The notes below the pieces were generated by a model. It saw only the letters and a program-made list of their open reading frames with translations. It did no database searches and was not told the origin of the DNA. A program made the translations under genes and the position numbers. Shown in pieces: positions 36,374 to 49,800 of a stretch of DNA of 64,000 nt. Origin of the DNA: Stichopus chloronotus. Taxonomy: Eukaryota; Echinodermata; Holothuroidea; Aspidochirotida; Stichopodidae. Within the stretch, counting starts at the first letter, position 1, and every line of letters starts with the position of its first letter. Location of the stretch: contig CM037845.1 in the NCBI GenBank assembly GCA_021234535.1, forward strand, positions 6,228,501-6,292,500, given 5' to 3'.

Positions 36374-37450
36374 TTAACTACCATCTTTTTTGTTTGTTTG
36401 TTTGTTTGTTAAGGGTGGTTCTGGTCACAGATCACCAATCAGCAACCAAAGAGAAAAGGATCCATAGAGCCATTACTACATGCAACAATGTCATATTAGA
36501 TTTGGGAGTTACACAAAATTCACTTCAAAATCACTACTTCGAAAAGAATGGCTCACCTTTTGACTTAGCCAAACATCACTGAATGATTTTAATTTAGTCC
36601 TTTGTCACTACAAAGTTAGCAATGAATTATGCAAATAATTGATATGCAAAAAATATATATACATATCTATATGTCATTTAGAGACTGTTCACTGCTTCCT
36701 TGTATTATTCAAATACTTTTGCCATTAATGGGTAATTTGAAGGTGACCATGTTTTGTCCTTAGACAGCATTTTTAGTTCATGTAGTTGGAACTTCTGAAA
36801 AAAGTTTCAACTGGTCTTTGCCATCTCAACATTGCCCATACAAAAGCAAGAATAAATACTTTGTAAACACATCCTGGAAAATTGAAGAAATAAGCAGGTT
36901 CCCCTTCATTTTGCAGTTGTATATGGATCATCAGTAAGGATGTAAATGAAGGTGCCAAACAGTTTCTGAAAAAAAGGCTATTGTTTGCAACTGGTTGAAA
37001 GCAAACTACTGTAGGCAATTGGAATCGATTCTTAAAGAGGTTCATACTGGTTCATTGTGACATATAATCATTTGCAAAACCAAGGAGAACCAATCCTCCA
37101 ATCACCATTGTGAATCCCACCCGCCAACCCAACATCTCCCCATAATGTAAAAATCATTGAAAAGGTTACTTTTGTTCACCAAGTGGTGATAATGACATAT
37201 CTCTGAATCTCTGATAATGAAATTTCAAAAAGAACTAACAGGATGAAAATGATGACAAATTGCTGGTGATGATAGTGACTGTATTGATGATAGCAGCAAA
37301 TACTTTGTAGTACCTTCCATTATCACATAATTGCTTTGTGCCTTACATTCACCCATGCCATTAAGTAATTGTTTTATATTCTATTTTTTTTTTTAATGAA
37401 TATTCTAATCATTGCCAGTAAAGCTGGTAAACAGACTTTTTTCTCTTTGC

Positions 37451-37456
37451 TTTATT
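37451..37456 (-). terminator. UTP14 polyadenylation signal
   Basis: TTTATT on the plus strand (AATAAA in the UTP14 sense) lies 92 nt beyond the stop codon. It is the nearest canonical signal downstream of the terminal exon. Confidence 0.6.
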
Positions 37457-37547
37457 CCAAAGCAAAAATATTACTTTATAGCAAAATGATAACTTAAAAT
37501 GAATAAAGTATCTATTACAAAAAGAAAAATGCAAACATTGCGTTAAA

Positions 37548-37841
37548 TCACTTAGTAGTGGCCTGTTTTGTGGGTTTGGTTTTCCTTCGTTTGCCCTTGA
37601 CTTTTTTCGACTTGGGTTCATCTAATTCAATGTCTGCCTTGGGCCGGTTTCTTTTCTTGGTCGAGCCCTTCTTTAAAACCTCCTCTTGGATGGGTTCAAT
37701 GATGGTCCCCATCTTCGTCGAGTACTTTGGTTTTGTCAGCTTCGTGACGGCAGAAGGTGTATTCCACGTGCTTCCAACGGGGGCCCTTATTGACTTCTGA
37801 AATTGTTCGACCGAAGCGAAGGGGTACGGCAAATCACGAAC
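37548..37841 (-). CDS. UTP14: UTP14 terminal exon with stop
   Basis: Acceptor ATCGTTTAG, 294 nt including TGA. It encodes VRDLPYPFASVEQFQKSI, APVGSTWNTPSAVTKLTKPK and a Lys/Arg-rich tail with KKRNRPK and KKVKGKRRKTK, possibly a nucleolar localisation signal. It matches the vertebrate VRVLPYPF...TPIGSTWNT block. Confidence 0.95.
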   Translation of the reverse strand, partial: VRDLPYPFASVEQFQKSIRAPVGSTWNTPSAVTKLTKPKYSTKMGTIIEPIQEEVLKKGSTKKRNRPKADIELDEPKSKKVKGKRRKTKPTKQATTK

Positions 37842-40800
37842 CTAAACGATGAAATGGAAACTTGTGACGGAACATGGCTTTTTGTGTGTCTGTAAAAGCA
37901 TGACATAGCTCCCAAGGCCAGAGATGCAAGACGGAGGTTCACCTCTGACCTGTCCGTCTGTGGACCTTTGCCATGGGGGGGGGCGGTGCAATCGAAAGGG
38001 GACCCACCATGATGATTTGGAATGGTTTTAATACAAGGGGCAAATCAGTCAACCAATACCTGCCTGAATGTCTGTGTCATAAAGCATAGCACAGTTGAGA
38101 TTGGTAATTTTATGAATTTGTGAGATAGGTTGGGAGTTACAATCCTCTGTTTCTGGGACTTCCTACAGATATCAAACTTTGAGGTGCAAATTTTCCGAGG
38201 GTTGGGAGGATTTGGGTGTTAAATGCAGGTCATATGCAAATTCATGGCTTTGGCGTCATACATTTTGACTCGAAAATCCTCTGATCTTACCTTACAAAAA
38301 AATTTTCAGGTAGGACCTGAGAAAAACGTTTTCTAATTCTTGCAAAGCTGACATGAAAGTGGATTGCTACTGCGTTTTCACAGGCCGCAAATTGCAAAAT
38401 GAACCCATTTATTTTGTCCCTTGCCTTTGTGGCAGAAATACTGACATCACTGTCGACACACATGTCAACATATCCTCTATTCATAGAGTGGCTACTCAGC
38501 TTGTGAATATGTTTGATTCCTTGTCAACATGGTTCATGTAAACCAGGGGGTGCAACCTGCGGTTTGCTGCTTACTGTACTTCTGTGTGGCCTGCGTAGCT
38601 ATTTTCGATTTGATTAATTTGGAGCCCTTGCCTTTTCATTTAAACTTAAACCACAAGTTGAACTTACTGCCTGGTTCGCAATATCACGGAAACAAAGAAT
38701 CACTCCCATCAAACAAGGGCATTCTCGATATGATTGTTTTACATCACATTGCGAATGACGTCTAGGTAACTTGTCTACCAAGAATCTCATGGCTGAGAAT
38801 ACGGACAAATCACTCGTAGCATAGAGCAATGTGCAAACATATTGTGCAATGACTACGGTACACCACGGCAATTATTGCCGACAAATGGGATATAGTCCAG
38901 TGACTCGATAGGTATTTATGTGGGACTACCACTGAAGAGGGGTGTTAACATGAGGCACTTCCTTGTTTGCACTTTTTTACTGCCGCCCCCTCCGAGAGAT
39001 TTTTGACATTTATGGTTTGTCCCTGTCGTAAACAAGTAGAATTGATTGATATATAATCTGTTGGATGCGTGACATTGCGGGTTTAAAAAATTGACACCAG
39101 GAGAAACTAGGTAGCCTTTCACAATTTTGTTTCAACTAGGATTGCCAACGTTGGAAATCCGAAATAAAAAACAGTGGCTATTCAAATACTGAGATAATGG
39201 CCCTCCAAGGATCTTTAAACATTGTATAGTTGGCTTCAAATGTATGTGTGCAGACCTGCAACAGACATACACAGCAATGATACACTGACAGACCACTTGA
39301 TGGAATGTTAAAGTCATGTTCAACCTATACAGAATTCAATCTTAAGGGTTCAACAACATTCACTGAATGAATCGTTTCTATATATGGTCGTATTGTCATC
39401 CAGCGCAACCGTTTCTGGGGGAGGATTTGAATAAATCATTGTTGGCTGCAAGTTAAACCACAAACGACTGAAAGTAGTTCACATGATGCTGAACTCCAGT
39501 GACCTGCCAAAGCAACATTGGTATGATTAGGGGGAGTTCCCCCCCCATGTGGTTCAAGTTTGGCGCATTATGCACGATAACCCAAGTAAACAATGGTGTC
39601 TGTTCGTAAAACGTGACTGAGAGACGACTTCACCCGGATATTCATCGTAGATTTCCGTGATGTATACTTGACTCTGACAAAATTTGGTAAGTAACACCTG
39701 AATGAAAATGAAGCCACGTCAAAGTAGGAGGTAACGTAAAATCTGGAGAAAGGAGGTGGAGGATTAAGGCATACATCTGGGAGGTGCTGACAATAACATC
39801 TCGTTGAGAATTAAGAGATAGAAAGAGATTATAATTTGTCACATTTTTACGTAGTGTATGTTTGCAGCTATAAAATGTATTTACCTTTACATTGAGCAGC
39901 ACACGTACGAAGAATTGTGGTGGGGTCTTCCTGTTGTCATGTTCGCCTAACTACCATGCAGTACCCTTTCACACCACTGCAGAAAACTGCTGCAGTATTT
40001 GCCCCATATTTGCAGTGACACACCACACTAACCATTCCCCTCAGTCTTTGAATGAATAATTGATTCCAAATGTTCCGACTTAAAACAACTCACAGCTTAC
40101 CTGTTACTGTTGTAAACTAGGGCAAGGGGTGTGAATAACCTATTAAAGGGGAGCGGCGCCATACCTGGTGAAGGGATATCTTCCGTTCCCTATCTTCATT
40201 TATTATAACATGGTGGAGTCCATCGTCCTTACGAGGCGCAGGTGGAGGTGCTGGGCGGACAAGCCTAGATGTGAAAATGAAAGGAAAGTATACTTTTACT
40301 TTGGTTTAGTTGAGAGACGCATTATAGGACATTTTATTTGAAGAGAAACTGATATTTCAAAATTTCTGGGAATGGAGCCATTGTTTTGATCCTATAATCT
40401 CCCACCTAGGCTTCCACACATACCTATCTCGTCATCACCATCTCAACCCCAGACTTGTAGGGTGAGTAAACCGTCATGCTGTGTCTGTGCTGTGGGTACA
40501 AGTACAAGCCCGTTTCAATGAGTGAGAGTACAAAATTTTGCATTAACCCCTATGGAGACCTTTCAAAATCTATCGATGCAATTTTATTCTCACGAGTACA
40601 GGGTGTAATGGGACCTTGTACCAAACAGTTTTGAGTACCCCGAACTTAACTACCACTCAGGAAACATCGTATCCAAGGTAATAAAAATCCATAAAAGCAT
40701 GTGCCATAGGGCCCATATCAGGACTTGGATTTAAAATCTCTGAACACCCTGAAGGGACCACTGAAAGAGTATTATTATGACAAACTACCAACATTGTACA

Positions 40801-43800
40801 AGAGAATCTGAGAAAAGAGAATCACTTTTGCGGAATTTCACAAAATGGGCCATAGAACCCACGTGGGACCTTGGACCAAATATTTTTGAACACCCCATAT
40901 GGTCCACCACCTATGGCACGTTGTGTCCAAGTTTCATGCAAATGCATGAAAGCCTGATGGAGAAGCATTTTGAACAATTGTGAAGAGACAGATAGATCTA
41001 GACGAGGCACCATTGCAATAGCTCATACCGGCTAGATGCACTTACAGTGGGAATGCTGCCACTGATGCACTGTGGCAAACGCATGGTTTGTTTTCTCCCT
41101 CAAATTTTGATCTTACTTACCACTTCAAAAACTGATGATGAACAAAAATTTGATGATCTCATTCACTTGACATTTAGTTCTAGGTACAGTACCACATCAA
41201 TCTCACTTGTTTTGACCAACACTGAATGAAAAAAAATAATTTCCTGTACAGACATCACATAACAACAAAATAGGACACCCTGCCTTACGACAAACACGCA
41301 AACAGTATATATCGCTAGGGATGGTGAATGTAAGATCGAATAGCAGAGACTCGATGTACGTGTGTTACATTCAGTAGCTTGTCCTCAAGGACTGGTTGTC
41401 ACCATATCATCGTGGCATCACGAGCAGTCTAGGGGGTTTATTACATGAAAGGTTATTAGTTTCAAGTCTAGTTTTATGCAACACTCCCTGTAAGCTATTA
41501 TTTTCAAAGTAGGCTTGCGAACAATTGCTGATTTCAATTCAAATTTCTCTTATTTTGATAAGGCACGGCACTGCTTCTTCCAACTCTGCTGTTTTTCCAT
41601 AGTCTACTGAGCTTCAATAGCTGCAAAATGGAAACACAATGCCTCATTGGCAAAATTACATGTTTCTTCCCGACAAAGGCCTTATGATGTGAAAATACGC
41701 TTTTATTCTTCTCAAATTCTGTCTGCGGCAAAAAGCTAATGATATAATTTCAGAGACAATCCATCGGCAGAGATTCAACCACCACCCACCAATGTCAGGA
41801 ATGCACAGAGTGATTGTACCACGGTTGCATTGTAGATTACCATGATAATGCAGTAGTCACTCACATGCAAAAACAGGGGTGAGAAGGGGATGGTCATGTA
41901 CCCTTATTGGTGCAACTGCAGGAGTTTACAACACATACCCTGTTTCGTTGGACTAAAGGCTTTGACATGCTACTTGGGACTATAGCACCCTTATCCATCA
42001 ATTCACTTTCAATAATTGCTGTAATGATCCGTCCTACATGTAGGTATTTCTATTCAGTACACCATGACAGGAGAAAAAGGAGAGCATTGGCAGATAAAAG
42101 GGGGTTGGGGGGGGGCGGGTGTGCAGCAAGAGTCTTGGGTCTCCAAAGTTGGCCAAAAGATTTCTTTTCCAAAATATTGCTGGATATTTTACAAACAAAC
42201 TGCATTGTTGGCCAACTGCAAGAGTGCCGTTTTTTAAGAAGCAATTATTGGTGTTCAAGAAGCTTTTGTTATCCAAATATGCTATGACCCAACTGATGGC
42301 AGAGCTCTGCTTAGAAAGTCTTCCCCGGTTGTAGCTAGCATGTAAGTGATGATAAGCACCACTTAAGACATCCTTCCCCTCTCTCCACCAGGAAAGATGC
42401 ACCCACACCACCACCACTGTCTCAGGGCATGTCAGATACAGAAAAAAATCTCCAAAGGGGTGGGAAAACTCCTCCTGAGACCCTGGAATGATATCAATAT
42501 GCCAACAGTTTGACCCCTGTCAAGAGAAGAGGTTGTCCACAAACAGAAATCATCCAAAGAGTCTTTGGTGAAGCACTCTCAAATGCTTGTGGACTACTTT
42601 TGGCATGTTAATACCCTTTGAGGGTCATCATTAATTTTAGCAGACTACACTTTTGTTACAAGAGGGGATAAAACCAACATTAAAATTTTGAAGTGTCTCA
42701 CCGTTTTCGTTTCCTTGAAGTCTTCACTCCTACTCCTCCCCAAGATCCCCATCCTGGGAGGGTGAGATCCACAGGTTTGGGTTTTCCCTTCTCTATCAGC
42801 TCTTCCTTCTCGGCCTTGAACGCATCTACGACATCGTCATCTTCAAAGGCTTCTTGAATATTCATGATGTGGTCTGATTCTTGCAAGCCATCACCTTCTA
42901 CCACCAAGTCTGGAGCAGCGCTGATGACATTCTTGGGTTTAAGGGTGAAGACTTTCTGTGGATCCACATTAACACTCTCCTTGGTGAGCTTCTTTCTATC
43001 GCTCTTCTTCTCCATCTCTGTCTTCTTGCTGCCCTCCTCCACATGACCAACAGTCTTTACTGGATCGGACATAAATTCGTCCATCGTCTCTATGGGCTCA
43101 AAATCTTCCTCCCTTTGTTTCCTTGTCATACCTTCATCAATGAAACCAACTTCGAGGGCAACCTCATCTCTATCATCTTGGAGTTTCTCCTTTTCATCTT
43201 CCTCTCTTTCCTTTCTCTCTCGTTCCTTCTCTTCTTCAGCTACCAAATCTTCAACTTCATTGCGATCCTGCTCTCTATCTTCATCATCTGATGGAGCATC
43301 ATTTAAAGTTCTCACATTCATTTTGACCCCCTGCTCATTTCTGGTCCTCATATCTCTTCGTGACTGCAACCTCTCCAATTCCCCTTCAAGTTCATCTTTC
43401 TCTTGACTTGGGACTTCCACTTTCTCCCTGATGTCGTCACTGATCTTAGCCGTCACCGCCTCTGGCCGAGAATAAACTTCTCCCCCCTCTGTCGCGGTCA
43501 CATCTGTGAATCCCTTCTCCTCTTGTCTTTTCACCCCTCCTGTAAACCATGGATTGTTTATATCACTCAGAGATAGTGAAATAGCTTTAGAGCTGTCAAT
43601 ATCTCCATTCCCCTCATCTTCCTCTGCTGCAACTTCCACAATTTTTTGAGTCAGAGTTCTGTTCTGGTCTAGCTGATCAGCAATCTTTTGACGAGCCTGT
43701 AGCAAAATTGAAAACGTACGTTTCAGAAAAAATGTTATTTGTGGTTCGCAGTGCAGTTCACAGTTTCTCTTGAATCGGTTTAAATTTTCAGTTGAAATAT

Positions 43801-46800
43801 CAAATAAAATGTAATGAAAAAGGCACATGGAGATTCCAGTGCTTCATCTCTTACAAAGAATGAAGTGGTGACATTTAGCAGTAATGCTACTGTCCAAAAC
43901 AATAACAGTTCAGAATCTACAGGGCAAGCAATTTCTGTAACAATGTTTCCCCTTCTAATGACCAAATCACTTACATGGTGTTCGATCCAAATTTACATTT
44001 TATGTTAGATATATAAGAGACAATGTAATTGGCATTGACAATGTATTCTGAACAAAAAAATACAATTGAGTTCATGGTACAACTACCTGGAACACGAAAA
44101 TCATAACTGTATTTGAGAATGACATACGTTTTGGCAAGACAACCGTATTTTGTAACTTTAGGACTAACACATCAATTGCTGTCCCTTGGAGAGCAAGCTT
44201 GAAATTGCTCAAACATCAACACTAAAAAAAAACTACTACACAAAACACATAAGAATGATGGGTTAGTATTCTGTTTTCTAAAATAAATCCTACTTCATAC
44301 TTCAGAATTCACAGTGCGTGTATTTTTGGTTTAGGTCAAATATGTGTCTTCAAAAAGACACAGCCTACCACACGGCAGGAACTAATTGACAAGGACTAAT
44401 TAACAGATCAAATAAGTGCAAAACAGTCTTTTCAGATTTTAAAATAAAAGGAAAAAACCCTTCTAATGTTTGAACAGTCCTCTTGCAAAGCAAAGCATGC
44501 TCACGATTAAGTTCCCTGAAAGAACATTCAATAATTCGTGGCATTTTGGAGAAGCTGAAACAGGATTTCTTTTCATAATACACCTACCCTTCATATCATC
44601 TACTGCCAGATAGGCTGGTAATCCAGCCACAAATATCATGTACATACTGCTGCCTAAAAATCCTAAAAATTATGACCCTGACAGTAACTGTCTATTCTTG
44701 TTTTGTTGCCGTTATTTCCTTACTCTTCTTTTCCTTAAAACTGTTTTTTCTTTTTGGTCATTTCACATGTTGGATCTATTCCAAGTTATAATACCAAACT
44801 CGTAAACAGAAAATACGACAGGTTCAAAAAGGCAAATGGTTTTAAGTATTTGTTTAAAGGTGCTAGTTGCACACGTCCAAAGTCTCTGCGAAACATGTTT
44901 TCTAATCTGATTGTCAATTAAGGATTCTGGGAATGCGTTGAACTATTAACTAGTACGAATGGCAAGCAAAGTTTTCAAGACAGTAGGGTGCTTATTACTA
45001 TTACAATGACATCAAAAGGAAACATAGAGCAACCCATTCCAAAACATTCTAACATAGGCACAAAGATAATAATAACAAAAGGGGTTTCTTGGAGCGTTAG
45101 CTCCTTTTTTTCTCTGACATTATATGAAACACAAGGAATCCCTTTTATTTTAAAACATTTTAGACACAAGAAGTGAATGATTGTGAGAATGAGGAGGGAT
45201 GGGGGGGCTGATTTTCCCATGGTTACTCGCACTAGAAAATTGAAAGGATACAAGAACATAAAATTTGAGAGAGAGAGAGAATACAATCTCCTAATACAAG
45301 CTTTTAGTGACATCAAGCCATGCTCCCTTCTTCTTACTGTGATGGTCTCTGGTTAATATGAGAGTTACGAGCTTGTAAGGAAATGCCATTCTTACCTCTA
45401 CGCTGTACTTCCCGAACCTCACCATGCCTTTTGCCCACTTGCCAGTGTTCTTGTGTCGTAGATTCATTCTCTCCTGTGATAAAAAAAATGGTCAAAAAGG
45501 GACACTGTAAAAAGAATGAGAACAACACCACAACAAGGATAGCCAATGCCCAACTGCTCACAGTTGCAACGTCAAATATTACATAACCAATTTAATAGTA
45601 AAGGTAAATGCATGAACTTGCCAACCATGTATATGGAGAAGGGTTAAGTGGTGTTACACATTGCAGCATTGAACTGAGCTGAATTATCAATCAGGCCACC
45701 AATCAGGCCACACCGGTACCATACTGTAGTATAACAAACAAGCCTACACTCTCACAAAAAGCATAAAATATACCCCTGAAGCCTGAAATTTATCATAATA
45801 GCTGGAAAGATTGTCACCAAAAGTGAAATTCCCTAAAATTAGTGTAAACCTGGCTTTGTTGCCCCCATATAACAAGCAATTTTCCCAAAGTTTTGGTCAT
45901 CTAAGGTATAAAGTAAGGAAAAGATTGCACCAGCGCGTTTCTGAGAGCTCAGAGCTTCCAGGGTCCCTAAGACGGACCCTTAACCTGAGACAAGGGGCTT
46001 TGCACTTTATGCACATCCGAAGTCGCTTTCCATTATCTCAGCCACTGACTCTGGCATTTCTGCAAAAGAACAAGCTAACCACATAGAAAACATGTGCCCC
46101 CCTACTTTTCCAGCCCAAGTCCAGCCAAGGTTCTACACATGTGAAACACATTTTATTTCTTTTATTCTACTTTCAGTAGCCATATCCTTGATTCCTTCAG
46201 AGGTTGTCAATGTGAAGCAAAAGCTGAAAAGGAAAACTGAAACTGAAAGAAAACAAATGCTATGATTTATCATGTAATTTTGCATTTGCATATGTATGTG
46301 TGTGTTTGTATGTGTGCACTCACATTCATTTGGATGGAAGGACTGGAAAAGTTTTGTCACCCTCTCCCCAGTCCCTAACCAAATCTGCGTACCTGTGACT
46401 TTGCAAATGCTGGCGTTGCCTCCATGCACTCACCTGCATGTTGCATGAACACACACACATATCCACACATACACATCCGACATACAGACAACGTGACACA
46501 TGGACGAGAAAACTGTTTCCCTTTGCTGTGCTAACAACCTCATAACTTATAATCTAGATGAAAAAAAAAGACAACAGAAAAAAAAAAGTCTTTGCAGCTT
46601 TCACATTACCAAACAATTGATTGAAATACAAAAGGCAGGACAAAAAGACAAGTGCAAACACGTACGTCACCATAAAATCAAACCAAGTCATCCACGGCAA
46701 ATAGGGTAGGGGCCTAGAGTAAGGTAAGTTGCAAGTGCCAAGCTAATAATATGGAACAGGTAAGCATTGGTGAACATATAGAACTGAATATGCCTATTGT

Positions 46801-49800
46801 CTTTGCTTCAGCAATAACAGACTCACAATGAAAAAGGGAAAATACGACCAAAATGTATCGTTGCTATTTATGACATTGAATTGTCCCACAAAATAGTACA
46901 ACTTAAGGTAAAAGCAACCTTTAAACTTGGTGCTCTCTTGTAAATGGTTTTGACGACACAGCCCTCTGCAACTTACGTACATTGACGACGCATAAGCAAG
47001 TCCTTTATTAAAGTAACAAAATCATACCATGACACTGGGCAAAACCATACACTTAAGACATAATATGGTGATGTAGAGTAACTGCTGCTAGCAAAAGGTG
47101 TTATACATTTCTAGGTCAGTGCTGCCAATGGCCACACACAAGCTTCCACTGCTTTCAATCCTTTATACAGTATATCTTAATGTTGTATCGTAACTCACTT
47201 GTTTCCACCACAGGCATGCATTCTTGTCCTAAAGTGTCCTGAAGGAAAAGTTACAGAGTTACAGACACTGACCACTTCTGGTAGTGGCGGCTTGGCTTGG
47301 GGGACCATGGCAGTTCCAGCATTGGTTTTATTATGAGGGTGCTGCAAAGGGTGCTTGAGGAACCTTAATAGGTGATTTCTGCCACTGAATCTAGAGAATA
47401 TTTGTGACACTTCAACTGATGGTGGCACTTTGCTCAGACGGTCTTCCTGCGATTCTAGCTCACGTACAAATGATGATGCATATCACTTAAGCTTCAGTCT
47501 CACAGGAAAGATGTACCCATGCCCCCACCGACTTCTGGTCTCACAAGCAAATCCTATACATAGAAATTATCAGGCTAGACACACCTCACTCATGTCACTG
47601 AGTAGACATTTTACGGTGACTGTCGCAATGACTGTGGGTAACGTTCCACAAAGTGGGACGCCTGAGAATTTGGGGGGCCCCTAGATTTTCGATCACAAAA
47701 ATAAGATCAATAAAATAAATATATAAAATGTTCAGTTCTGCTGAGACACTATCAAAGGTTGAGACAAGTCCACACCATGATTTTGAAAAAAAGAAACTCC
47801 ACAGGTGAACGACGTTATGTGTCGGAATCAGCCTACAAGGTACAGGTGAGAAAATTCAGATTTCCAGCATTTTAGTGTGATGCCGGGAAAAGAGTTTGGA
47901 GACCACTTTTCTGGAGGCAACTAGCTCAAACCTCCACTTTCAGAATTTTTTGAAATCGTCTGGAATTGAAGTCAATTCCAGAATAAAAGAAAACACTGAC
48001 ATCTTAAAGAGAAAATGAGCTAAGAAATTGTGCTGAAATGTAGACTGGATTGCTATTAGTTGTAATATGGATTGTCATGCTTCACGGATACCGTGAACTT
48101 GGAGCAAGTAAGTGTGATGTCACTAGCTGATCATCTTTGGACTGTCCACACAATTTTCTAACCGATCTTTGCTGCTACATCTAAATACCTATTCAACTAG
48201 GATTGGTGTAATGTTTCCTTCACATTCAAGGTCGCAGCCTGCGATGACAACACTATGTTGATGTACACCTTCATCCAAAGCATTGTTTAAAACTTTAAAC
48301 AGTGCAAACAAGTTAACAATTAGGGACCAAACCACAAGCACGCATGTACAGTATGTATGTTCACATAATTTGAGTGAGTGCAGCCAGAGTAATATACGGA
48401 AAAGCACAAACCAAAATTGGAATGATGATATCATGGACTATCAGCCATCAATGAAAAGCTACAAATTTGTCTTTGATTCATTATCAACTACATTTTTGTA
48501 ATTCAAACTTTCAAACTTTATTCAAACAAACTTAGACATTACATGTGAGCACACCTGTGAATACCGGTGTTGCTTGCAGGGTATCCTAAAACTAGCATGA
48601 GAATGTTAAACGAGACAGCAAAAATGGAACGTTAGAAATCAAGACAAAAAGAATATTTTATACTGAAACTCTTTCCCACCTCAGCTCTGATCTTTTCCAT
48701 TTTCACCAACTCCTCCTCCGCTGCCTCTGGGTCTGTCTTCATCATTTCCTCCATCCTCTTAGCCTCCTCCTTAGCTTTGCCTTTTCTCTTGATTCTGTGA
48801 TACCTGAAAAGCAATAAGTTTGCACAGTCATATGAGTGACCAGAGGAAGAGAACGGCAGTATTGCACATGGACACAAATAGAGACTGAAGCTTAGAACGC
48901 ATGCAGAAATGTTGACTTTCACGTTCCAGTTGTCATCTTCAGTGGTACACATTCATTTGCATTTCTTTTCCGTTCCTTCTCCATGACAGCAGCATTGCAA
49001 CGGAAGGCTAGGCAGAAAATTAATCTTCAACATAATCTCAAAATGTTAGAAGACCACAATACAATGAGTCAAATCACACCTGTGTTATGGCCCAACATTA
49101 CCCGCAACATTTAAAAAACATACTGCAAGCAAAATGATCTTTGAAAAATGCCTAAGTAACACAATTGTGCTTTTGCAACAAAAGCAGTTGCTATTCAAAT
49201 GTTCTTAGCGATGTTTTCTTTGAAGATCTTGCTAAATACTGCAGAATTAAAATGTCTTCTGTGAGCCCTTTTCATAGTATTTCCATCACATTCATATACT
49301 ATTTCCAAGTAATTTCAATTACTATTTCCAAGGAATTTCTGTAGTAATTCTGAATTTTTTTGCAGTACTACATATGAATACTACTTAAACATTGTCACAA
49401 ATATAAAGAGCCCTTTGATTTGTTTCTCTTGTTCTCCTTCAATCACATCTTTCCATAAATGTGTGAGTAACTTCCAGTATCTCATAAAAAGAATTAACTG
49501 TCACAGACAAAGGTCTCACACATATGAGAATTTGTTTTTGGAACAGTTACATCGAATATTCTCAAACTACACTTTTTTTCCTACCAGGATTTCGCACACA
49601 TATTTCAAGGACATCACACTGTAAGATTCTGTTCTAGGTATTTCAAACATAATGACAATTTTACACATCTTACATTTTTCAATCACCACCTTACAATTAC
49701 CAATTTCTCTCAAAACTGCAGGAGGGATGACAGTGTAACAGAGATCAGGAACAAATTCCTGATTACAAAAGTTCAAACAAAATACGGTACCCACTTTTTG

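Larger units (their letters stand above)
35598..37450. other. Convergent CEP57-UTP14 intergenic spacer
   Basis: Non-coding sequence between the two polyadenylation signals. It contains the 19-bp hairpin and hAT-like MITE copy 2, and otherwise AT-rich unique-looking sequence with T runs and a (TTTG)n tract near 36390. Confidence 0.7.

Noticed and set aside
43092..43406. Ser-rich open frame on the plus strand
   Set aside because: It is the exact antisense of the acidic UTP14 exon 10; GA-rich codons read as Ser and Leu on the other strand.
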